Of a stretch of 64,000 nt of DNA, positions 48,982-56,364 are shown one piece after another. The stretch is from Gammaproteobacteria bacterium. Its GTDB lineage: Bacteria; Pseudomonadota; Gammaproteobacteria; Enterobacterales; Alteromonadaceae. Within the stretch, counting starts at the first letter, position 1. Each line of letters opens with the position of its first letter. The translations under genes and the position numbers were made by a program. Where the stretch lies: positions 1-64,000 of the forward strand of contig JAHJZX010000033.1 in NCBI GenBank assembly GCA_018826295.1, in the 5' to 3' direction. The notes beneath the pieces are model-generated. The model did no database searches and was not told the origin of the DNA. It was given only the letters and a program-made list of their open reading frames with translations.

Positions 48982-51138
48982 TTGCTAAATTCTTTCAGAC
49001 AGTTAACCAGGTTTTGGTTAATCGCTGTCATTGTCATGGCATTGTTCACCGGCTGCTGGCATTACTATGACAGGACAACTCAGCAACAAGCGCAGCTGCA
49101 ACAATTTGCCGGTACGGTGCAGTTAGGCGTAGTGCCGTTATTGAAAAATCGTGATCAGGCTTTGGTGCAGGCGCAGTTGAATCATCTGCGCTACGTCAGT
49201 GCGCTGCCTATTACTGCAATGGCGATTTACGACCAGCAGCACCGCCTGCTGGCAGCGACAGATTCGGCTGACACTTTGCTCAGCTATAAGCCAGAGCAGA
49301 CCGTAACGACCTTTGCCATTCAACGGCACGGCCAGCAATGGCTGGTGCAGCAACCTCTGACTGACAGCCTCAGTAACAAGCAACCACCGGCTTCGGAGCA
49401 GGAACGGGCCTATTTACTGTTGCTGGTGGCGTATCAACTGTCTTATACGGACTGGCTGATACCGCTGCTGATAGTGGGGTTTATCGGCCTGATGGTGTTA
49501 AAGGCGCTACACAACACGTTACAGCAGGCCGCTTCGCGCCAGCATACGGATGTTAGTTTACTAACTCATAAGTTATCGCAGCTACGTCAGGGGCAGCTTG
49601 GTATTCGTATTGATGAGGAGCTGGTGCCTGAGTTGTCGCCGCTGAAGCAGGCGTTGAATGAATTTGCGGTGCAGTACGATAGCTCAGGCCAGCAGGCAAA
49701 AGCAGAACTGAAACAAATGGCGTTACGCTGTACGCAGGAAGAAAGTCGCCGCCAGCAACTGCAGCAGCAACTGACCGATTTACAGCAAGACCGCCAGCGT
49801 TTACAGCAATTGTTGAAGTTACGTCTGACAAACCTACGCCAATTAAGCCAACATAGCGCTGATATGGAAGCCGAGCAGTTGCAAAGCGCCTTAACCGGCC
49901 TGACCAATTTACTGTGTCTGGAACACAATATTGCCTGCGATGAGGCCAAGCCATTGCAGTTAACTAAATTGGTTGCCGCCGCTGTTGCCAGTGTGCAGCA
50001 GCGACTGGTGACGCAGCGCATAGACTTACAGATCATTGAATCTGATGGTTTGGCTGCGCATCAGATTGAGCTGGCTGAAGCACAGTTGCATATGCTGCTG
50101 GTGGCACTGTTGCAATTAACAGCCAGAGTGTCGGCCGCATCGGAGTTGGTGCTGCGGTTACGCTTAGCCGGTGACGCCCAGGCGCTGCTACAAATCAGTG
50201 TTACCTGCAATGGCAATGGTATTCCGGCCAGAGTAGTGCAATTGCTTAATGCCGCCGACGTTAAGCCGTTGCAGTGGCACGAAGCTGATTTAGGCTGCAT
50301 TATTGCCATACGTCAGCAGTGTGCGGCCAGTATGTCGGTACAGTCGCTGGAAGGTCTTGGCAGCACGCTGACGCTGGAATTGCCGGTTAACCTGACAGAA
50401 GTGGCCAGCCGCCAGTTTCAGCATCTGTTACTGTTTGACAATAGTGCCTTATTGCCAGAGCGGGTTCATAGTTTAAATACTGTGGCCCAAAATGTGGTCA
50501 GCTGTGCCGATATCGCAGAGTTGCGGCGCAAAAGTAAGCAGCATAATTATGATCTGACACTGATCTTTTTGCCTGAACCGGCCGAGTTGCTGCAGTGGCA
50601 GCAGTTGTTAGCAGATAGCGTCTTCAATGAACCTTGTCTGTTCTATGCCAGAGCAGCCGAGCAAGACATTTGGCAGGAAACATTAAAGCAGACAATCCAG
50701 CCTGTAGCCTTTTGTCTGCAGCATTTGGCTGCTTTAGACCGGCAATCAGAGCTGCCACAGCTGTTGGTTGTGGACGACAATCCAACTAATCTGGCCTTTG
50801 TCAGAGTGTTACTGCAGTCGCAACCAGTGCGGCTGGTTACTGCAGCCTCGGGTAATGATGCACTGCAGCTATGCCGGCAACAGCGTTTTGATATAGTGCT
50901 GCTGGATATTCAACTGCCTGATATCAGTGGTATTGATGTTGCTATGCAATTGCGTCAATTGCCAGGCTATCAGCAATTGCCGATCCTGGCTTTTACCGCT
51001 CATGCACTGGAGCAGGAAATTGCTACCTTTAAACACGCTGGTATGAATGACGTGATTTTAAAACCACTTGATGCCACTAAGCTGGAACAAATTATGTATT
51101 GGTGTTCAAAGGTTAAACTCGATAACGTCAGCCAGTAG
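48982..51138 (+). CDS. Hybrid histidine kinase-like protein with degenerate kinase core
   Basis: A 718-residue membrane protein with BarA-like order. A TM at about 10-27 is followed by a periplasmic sensor (about 28-155), a second TM (about 155-175), HAMP-like and coiled-coil helices (about 190-310), a histidine-kinase-like ATPase region (about 325-475), a pseudo-receiver (about 478-590) and a C-terminal receiver. The receiver is intact, with LLVVDDNPTN and phospho-Asp in VLLDIQLPD. The kinase is not: the phospho-His box is not recognisable near RLTNLRQLSQHSADM, the N-box Asn is missing in LLVALLQLTARVS, and CNGNGIP replaces the usual DTGxGI. It starts with TTG. Its end overlaps a convergent gene by 33 bases. 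Confidence 0.75.
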   Translation: MLNSFRQLTRFWLIAVIVMALFTGCWHYYDRTTQQQAQLQQFAGTVQLGVVPLLKNRDQALVQAQLNHLRYVSALPITAMAIYDQQHRLLAATDSADTLLSYKPEQTVTTFAIQRHGQQWLVQQPLTDSLSNKQPPASEQERAYLLLLVAYQLSYTDWLIPLLIVGFIGLMVLKALHNTLQQAASRQHTDVSLLTHKLSQLRQGQLGIRIDEELVPELSPLKQALNEFAVQYDSSGQQAKAELKQMALRCTQEESRRQQLQQQLTDLQQDRQRLQQLLKLRLTNLRQLSQHSADMEAEQLQSALTGLTNLLCLEHNIACDEAKPLQLTKLVAAAVASVQQRLVTQRIDLQIIESDGLAAHQIELAEAQLHMLLVALLQLTARVSAASELVLRLRLAGDAQALLQISVTCNGNGIPARVVQLLNAADVKPLQWHEADLGCIIAIRQQCAASMSVQSLEGLGSTLTLELPVNLTEVASRQFQHLLLFDNSALLPERVHSLNTVAQNVVSCADIAELRRKSKQHNYDLTLIFLPEPAELLQWQQLLADSVFNEPCLFYARAAEQDIWQETLKQTIQPVAFCLQHLAALDRQSELPQLLVVDDNPTNLAFVRVLLQSQPVRLVTAASGNDALQLCRQQRFDIVLLDIQLPDISGIDVAMQLRQLPGYQQLPILAFTAHALEQEIATFKHAGMNDVILKPLDATKLEQIMYWCSKVKLDNVSQ

Positions 51139-51999
51139 TAGTTTTATCGCCTGCAGGTATGCCTGATTGGGCTGCACACTGAGTAAGGGTAATAACTCTG
51201 CACCACTGGCTGTGTATTTGTAATATTGCAGCACAACATTCTTAGTGACTTTACCGCTGAGTAACTGTTGTTGATATTGCCAGTTCAGGCTAAGGCCTGA
51301 CGCTAGCTCACCGGTTTCTATTTCGGCACTGTGTAGTAAACCAATATCTGTCAGGCTGAGAATTTGTGGGTAGGATAAACCAAACTGGCTCAGGTTTAAT
51401 ACGGCTCTGCCGCGGCCGGTCAGCCATTGCCAAAGTGATGGCCGGCGAATATAGCCAAAGTAAATTCTGCCGCTGGGATCCTGCTTACTACGACAGCTAA
51501 GATTGGCAGCTTGTTGCAAAGCTATGGCTTCTTTGTAGCTCATGCGTTTAAGGGCATGTAGTGTTTTTAGCGAGAATTTCCCCGGGCTGGCAATTTCGCC
51601 AGCCAGTATTTTGGCCCACAATTGCTGCATATTGCCATTGGATACATCCAGTACCAACTGACAGTACTGCTGAAACCAGTCAGGGTCGACTTCCTGTGTG
51701 GAAACCTGCTCCGGGCAGTAATCCTGAGCCAGAAGTATAATTCTTTCCAAATTAAGCTGTTGCCGCTCCTTTTGCATCAATAAACGCCGGTCTGCCCGCT
51801 CTGCTAACGACAGGCCGGTTTGATTGATGCCGGCGCCGGATCTTGCCGCCAGCTGTTGGTGTTTATCGGCAAAGGGGCTGGCATCGGCGGTATCGGCTTT
51901 TGTCTGGCTGACTTCTTCAATGCGCACGGCAGTACCTAATTGGCTTCTGGCAAGCTGGCGTAAGCGTTGTTGTCCGGATAAGGAGCTGATTTTTGTCAT
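51106..51999 (-). CDS. TIGR03899 family protein
   Basis: A 297-residue cytoplasmic protein of unknown function. The family region (about 60-200) has ERADRRLLMQKERQQLNLE, the helix VSNGNMQQLWAKILAGEI and the phrase SPGKFSLKTLHALKRMSY. The LWAKILAGE phrase is shared with DUF2806-like proteins. It has no membrane segment and is monocistronic. Its 3' end overlaps the degenerate kinase gene by 33 bases. The function cannot be inferred from context. Confidence 0.85.
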   Translation of the reverse strand: MTKISSLSGQQRLRQLARSQLGTAVRIEEVSQTKADTADASPFADKHQQLAARSGAGINQTGLSLAERADRRLLMQKERQQLNLERIILLAQDYCPEQVSTQEVDPDWFQQYCQLVLDVSNGNMQQLWAKILAGEIASPGKFSLKTLHALKRMSYKEAIALQQAANLSCRSKQDPSGRIYFGYIRRPSLWQWLTGRGRAVLNLSQFGLSYPQILSLTDIGLLHSAEIETGELASGLSLNWQYQQQLLSGKVTKNVVLQYYKYTASGAELLPLLSVQPNQAYLQAIKLLLADVIEFNL

Positions 52000-52165
52000 A
52001 ATTTAAACAACAGCCTGGAGTCGGGTTAATTGCTATCTTGGCATCTGAGTGCAGTTAGCAGCAAGCAGATGATTATACTTTGCGCAAAATAAAATATGTT
52101 ATACCTTACGCTAATATGCATTAAGCATGTATATTTAAACGGAATGATTAAGAAAAGGCAGAGCA

Positions 52166-54403
52166 ATGGTGTCAAAGGAAACAGATGAAGATTTTCTGTT
52201 TTTAGCAGAAGACGAGCCGGCCGAATCCGGTGAAGGACACAAGCTGGGTGAATGGCATCTGTTAATCGTCGATGACGATGAAGAAATTCATACCGTAACC
52301 AAGCTGGCGTTAAGCGACTTAACCGTATTGGGCAAGCAGCTGGTGTTTCATCATGCCTATTCCGGCGCTGAAGCTATTGCCTTTCTCAGCCAGCATCCTA
52401 ATACTGCCCTGGTGTTACTTGATGTTGTCATGGAATCTGATGACGCTGGTTTGTTGGTGGTGCAACAAATTCGTGATCAGTTGCAGATGGATGAAGTACG
52501 CATAGTACTGCGTACCGGCCAGCCGGGCTATGCGCCGGAAGAAAGCGTTATTAAAGAATACGACATCAATGATTATAAAACCAAAACCGAGCTGACCCGC
52601 AGCAAGTTGGTTACGTCAATCATTGCCTCGCTTCGCTCATACCAGCAAATCCGCACTATCAATCAAAGCCGGCGCGGTTTGCAAAAGATTATCAATGCCG
52701 GCGCCAATTTGCTTGAGCAACACTCATTGCATGAGTTTTCCGAAGGTGTCGTCACGCAAATCTCGTCGTTGATTGGCCTGCATGCCGAAGGTGTGCTGTG
52801 TGCGCAAATTGAAGACGACGGCAGTACCAGCGACAACATCTATGTGTTAGGTGCCGCCGGGCACTATGCCCCTTATATTAAATGCCAGCTGGATCGTCTG
52901 GACAATCAGCGTATTGTCAGTCAGATCACCAAATGTCTGCATAGCCGCCAGCACCTGTTTACTGACCAGGATACGGTGTTGTACCTGGGTAACGATAAAC
53001 ATTGTGCAGCGGTGTATATCGAAACCAACCGGCCAATTGAAGATTTAGACCGGCAGCTGATAGAGGTCTTTCTCAGTAACATCTCTATTGGTTATGAAAA
53101 TGTTACCTTGTTTCAGCAGTTAAAACACGCAGCCTACATCGACCCGCTAACCAAAACCCCTAACCGCAACGAATTTATCCAGATACTGCAGGACACCAGA
53201 CGTTACGAAGCGCTGCACAGTGTTGCGGTATTGATTGATATCGATCATTTTTCTGATGTAAATGACGGTTTAGGTCAGGATGTTGGTAATGAACTGCTGA
53301 TAGCCGTTACCTATCGTCTGATTGAACAATTTGGTGCCTGTGCGCAACTTGGGCGAATTGGTGCCGATGTGTTTGGCTTGGTCGGGCCTGAGCATGAACT
53401 GACGCCGGAACGTTTACAGGACGTATTTGCTGAGCCCTTCCATGCTTCAGAACATGCGTTGCAGGTTAATGCCACCTTTGGTTTGTGCCGCTTAACCGAT
53501 ACGGCTGAGCAGGGGCTTACCATTCTAAAACATGTTTATATCGCGCTTAATAAAGCGAAAAAACATTATGGCCAGAATTATCAGTACTATCAGGCTGATA
53601 TGGAAGATGAAATGGCCGAGCGTCTGGCAATGCTGCGTATGTTGCGACAGGATTTTGCCCAGGGCCAGTTACAATTGTGGTATCAGCCACAAATATCTTT
53701 GCAGACCAAACAGGTTGTTGGCATGGAGGCATTGCTGCGCTGGCCGCAGGGTGATGGCCAGTATGTGTCGCCGGCAATTTTTATCCCGTTGGCGGAGTAT
53801 TCCGGCCTGATTGTTGAAATTGGTAGTTGGGTACTGGAGCAGGCCTGCCTGCAAATTAAACAGCTGGAAAAACAAGGTTTTAGTGGTTTGCGTATTGCTG
53901 TGAATGTGTCAATGCCACAGTTTCGTAATCAGGGTTTTGTGCAGTCTGTTATCGACTGTGTGGGCCGGTATCAGATCAAGCCTGAATTACTGGAATTGGA
54001 AATTACTGAGTCGGTGGTGATGGATGAGCCGAAAATAGTAATTGAAGCGCTGCAAAAGCTGAAGAGTTTTGGCATTAAGGTGGCGATCGATGACTTTGGT
54101 ATTGGCTTTTCATCGTTAAGCTACTTACAGCAGTTGCCGTTGGACAGAATTAAAGTCGATCGGGCGTTTATCCGTGATATCGATCAGGCTGCCGGTGAGG
54201 TTATTGCTGAGACCATTATCAGTCTGGGTAAGCGGCTTAATCTGTCTACTATTGCCGAAGGCGTTGAGACTGCAGCGCAGGAAAAAGCCATACTGGCGAT
54301 GGGCTGTGATGAGGTTCAGGGCTTTATGTATGCCAAACCTATGCCGCCTGCTGACTTACTGCAGTATCTACAGCAATCCGCTGCGAAGCCAGGCCAGGGT
54401 TAA
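52166..54403 (+). CDS. Response regulator with DUF3369, GGDEF and EAL domains
   Basis: A 745-residue c-di-GMP signalling protein. A receiver domain (about 30-155) has LLIVDDDEEIHT and phospho-Asp in LLDVVM. It is followed by DUF3369 (about 165-310, IINAGANLLEQHSLHEFS) and a GGDEF domain (about 325-480). In the GGDEF domain the signature is replaced by IGADVF, so it cannot make c-di-GMP but may bind GTP. The EAL domain (about 490-740) keeps MEALLRW, EITESVV, DDFGIGFSSLSYL and EGVET, so it is predicted to be an active phosphodiesterase. No kinase is adjacent on the same strand. Confidence 0.92.
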   Translation: MVSKETDEDFLFLAEDEPAESGEGHKLGEWHLLIVDDDEEIHTVTKLALSDLTVLGKQLVFHHAYSGAEAIAFLSQHPNTALVLLDVVMESDDAGLLVVQQIRDQLQMDEVRIVLRTGQPGYAPEESVIKEYDINDYKTKTELTRSKLVTSIIASLRSYQQIRTINQSRRGLQKIINAGANLLEQHSLHEFSEGVVTQISSLIGLHAEGVLCAQIEDDGSTSDNIYVLGAAGHYAPYIKCQLDRLDNQRIVSQITKCLHSRQHLFTDQDTVLYLGNDKHCAAVYIETNRPIEDLDRQLIEVFLSNISIGYENVTLFQQLKHAAYIDPLTKTPNRNEFIQILQDTRRYEALHSVAVLIDIDHFSDVNDGLGQDVGNELLIAVTYRLIEQFGACAQLGRIGADVFGLVGPEHELTPERLQDVFAEPFHASEHALQVNATFGLCRLTDTAEQGLTILKHVYIALNKAKKHYGQNYQYYQADMEDEMAERLAMLRMLRQDFAQGQLQLWYQPQISLQTKQVVGMEALLRWPQGDGQYVSPAIFIPLAEYSGLIVEIGSWVLEQACLQIKQLEKQGFSGLRIAVNVSMPQFRNQGFVQSVIDCVGRYQIKPELLELEITESVVMDEPKIVIEALQKLKSFGIKVAIDDFGIGFSSLSYLQQLPLDRIKVDRAFIRDIDQAAGEVIAETIISLGKRLNLSTIAEGVETAAQEKAILAMGCDEVQGFMYAKPMPPADLLQYLQQSAAKPGQG

Positions 54404-54424
54404 GCTCACCCCGGCCTGCTTAAA

Positions 54425-55174
54425 CTACAGCAGCTGCCGATACACATAGCGCGCCAGTGGATGTTGCTGGCGCGCTAACTCCGCGACAAAAAACTGAGCA
54501 ACCTTAGTAGCACCCTGCAAAGTAAGGTGGGTGTTGTCGGTTTTGCCATCGGGAAACTTTTGATATAGCCCGGCCGGCACCTGAATAAAGTAAGGCTGGC
54601 TGCCATCTGTCCCCAGTTGTTGCCAGAAATCACAACTTAGCTGCTGTAAATCAAAAAAACTAACACCAGCTGTAGCCGCTACCTGAGCTGCGGCCTGGGC
54701 ATAAGCGGCTAAATCACGCTTAAGGCTGCCATCGGCAGCAAAATTACGCCGGCAAATTGAGCTGGCCAGCATAGGCGTGGCGCCCCGCTTACGCACATCG
54801 GTAATAAATTGGCTTAAAAACGTCTGATAATCGCTGTCGGCTGCGGCAAAGCGCGCCGGATCGGATTGTTTGGAGTCGTTATGACCAAACTGGATCAACA
54901 CATAGTCACCTTCCGCCAGGTCACTTAGTAACAACTGCCAGCGGCCTTCATTAAAAAAGCGCCGGGTACTGCGGCCATTGGCGGCGTGATTGATAACCGT
55001 CAATTGCGGTAGTAAAAACTGCGGTAATAGCTGGCCCCAACCGCGCTCGGGGTAGGCCAGGTTGGTTTTATCTGACATAGTCGAATCGCCAACCAGGTGT
55101 AGGGTCAGCGGTGGCGGCTCTGCAGCCTGAGTGGGTAGCAGCAAACTTAAGCCCAGTAAAAATAGTGCTTTCAT
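54425..55174 (-). CDS. Rhamnogalacturonan acetylesterase (CE12-type)
   Basis: Exported SGNH esterase that removes acetyl groups from rhamnogalacturonan I. The 249 residues have a signal peptide (LPTQAAEPP) and the four blocks of the fold: VGDSTMSD (catalytic Ser), NHAANGRSTRRF, FGHNDSKQSD, and DNTHLTLQGA (Asp/His pair). The ATG at 55174 overlaps the upstream methylesterase stop by four bases (ATGA), so the open frame above it is not coding. Together with that gene it forms a two-gene de-esterification unit. Confidence 0.92.
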   Translation of the reverse strand: MKALFLLGLSLLLPTQAAEPPPLTLHLVGDSTMSDKTNLAYPERGWGQLLPQFLLPQLTVINHAANGRSTRRFFNEGRWQLLLSDLAEGDYVLIQFGHNDSKQSDPARFAAADSDYQTFLSQFITDVRKRGATPMLASSICRRNFAADGSLKRDLAAYAQAAAQVAATAGVSFFDLQQLSCDFWQQLGTDGSQPYFIQVPAGLYQKFPDGKTDNTHLTLQGATKVAQFFVAELARQQHPLARYVYRQLL

Positions 55175-56178
55175 TGATACGCCTCTACTTGTTGTAATAG
55201 CCGTTGTAGCTGTAGTTCCGGGTCCCAGCGGCCGGCAAAGGTCCATTTTGCGCCGATCTGCTCTGGCTTTAGTTCTGCGGGTGAGTGGCTTTGCAGCCAC
55301 GGATATAGTATCTGCCGGCTATCTGCATGGCTAAAGTAATACCGATCACCCCAGGCGTTAGCCCGGTTGCGATCGGGCTCGGCCGGGTAAGTGTGGCGAA
55401 ATATCGGCTTGTCGGCCATATTGCTGCTGTACTGGTTATTAATCAGATAAAACTGGGCGTCATAGTGGCGCCGGCCCAGCATAAAGCCCGCTACGCCGTC
55501 AAAGCGTGAATCCCGCACCACTAATTTTTGTGCTGGGTCTAATTCACCGTCATGCCATAAGGTGGCGTAGGCTTTTTTATTGATAAAGGTGCTGTTACTA
55601 AAAAACGCCCAACCGCGCGGGCACACCATATCGGTATGGCCTTCGAAGTAGCAATTATGGTGATAATACATACCATCGGTTTTATTCCACAGGCTTAAGG
55701 TGTCGGCACCTCCGGCAATAATACGGCAGTTAGCGGTGATAATACGGCTGGCTTGCTCGAAGCCGCGTACAGCGAATTGATGTTCGTTGTCACCAGTCTG
55801 CTCACCATAGCTGTTAACTATGCTGATATTCAGCAGCGCTATGTCGCTGGCGCGGATATTTACCACAGCCGCGCCCCAATCGCTGGGATGCTGCTTTAAC
55901 CAGTTGCTTCTAAGCTCTGCAACGCGAATTTCGGTGTTGTCCATTCCTGCGCCAATCAGCGCGACTTTATTGCGGGTCAGATAAATCTTCTCGGTATAGA
56001 CACCGGGGCCAATCTGAATAATGGCCTGCGTATCGTTGTCGGGCAGGCTGTTAATCGCCTGCTGAATGCTGCGAAACGGCGCATCGCCGCTTTGCGCCAC
56101 CTGCAGGCGAATGATATCGGCGGAGCTGGCTGTGCTGATAAACAGCAGTAGGATGCAGAACAGAAAGGCTTTTTGCAT
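55171..56178 (-). CDS. Pectin methylesterase (CE8), divergent
   Basis: Exported right-handed beta-helix esterase that demethylates homogalacturonan. The 335-residue protein has a signal peptide (STASSADII) and SIQQAINSLP, GPGVYTEKIYL and LIGAGMDNTEI repeats at the start. The classical GTVDFIFG core is replaced by GHTDMVCPRGWAFF, keeping the likely catalytic Asp, while LGRRHYDAQFYLINN keeps the Arg of the LGRPW motif but not its Trp. The ATG at 56178 is chosen; the frame is open to 56244. It is coupled to the acetylesterase gene. Divergence may mean a different ester substrate. Confidence 0.85.
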   Translation of the reverse strand: MQKAFLFCILLLFISTASSADIIRLQVAQSGDAPFRSIQQAINSLPDNDTQAIIQIGPGVYTEKIYLTRNKVALIGAGMDNTEIRVAELRSNWLKQHPSDWGAAVVNIRASDIALLNISIVNSYGEQTGDNEHQFAVRGFEQASRIITANCRIIAGGADTLSLWNKTDGMYYHHNCYFEGHTDMVCPRGWAFFSNSTFINKKAYATLWHDGELDPAQKLVVRDSRFDGVAGFMLGRRHYDAQFYLINNQYSSNMADKPIFRHTYPAEPDRNRANAWGDRYYFSHADSRQILYPWLQSHSPAELKPEQIGAKWTFAGRWDPELQLQRLLQQVEAYQ

Positions 56179-56228
56179 ATTTTTGATTCCAAAAAAGCAG
56201 CCGGCTGCAAGTTTTAAGCATCTGACAC

Positions 56229-56325
56229 GAACCGGTTTACCCACGCCAACACGCCGTGAATACGTCCTTGTAGGCTCGATTCAGGCATCCATGCCTTCAA
56301 CGGTTAGCTTAGGGTAAGCCGGTTC
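56229..56325. repeat. Dispersed intergenic repeat-like element with inverted ends
   Basis: Nearly complementary 14-base ends (56229-56242 and 56312-56325, one mismatch) enclose about 70 bases containing a 14-base palindrome AGGCATCCATGCCT at 56283-56296 and the stretch CGCCGTGAATACGTCC. This wording resembles short intergenic repeats I remember from Alteromonadales genomes. Only one copy was found in the window, so dispersal is not shown. Confidence 0.5.
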
Positions 56326-56364
56326 TCGTTCAGGTGATTTACCGGCTAAACACAGGAAGAAGAT

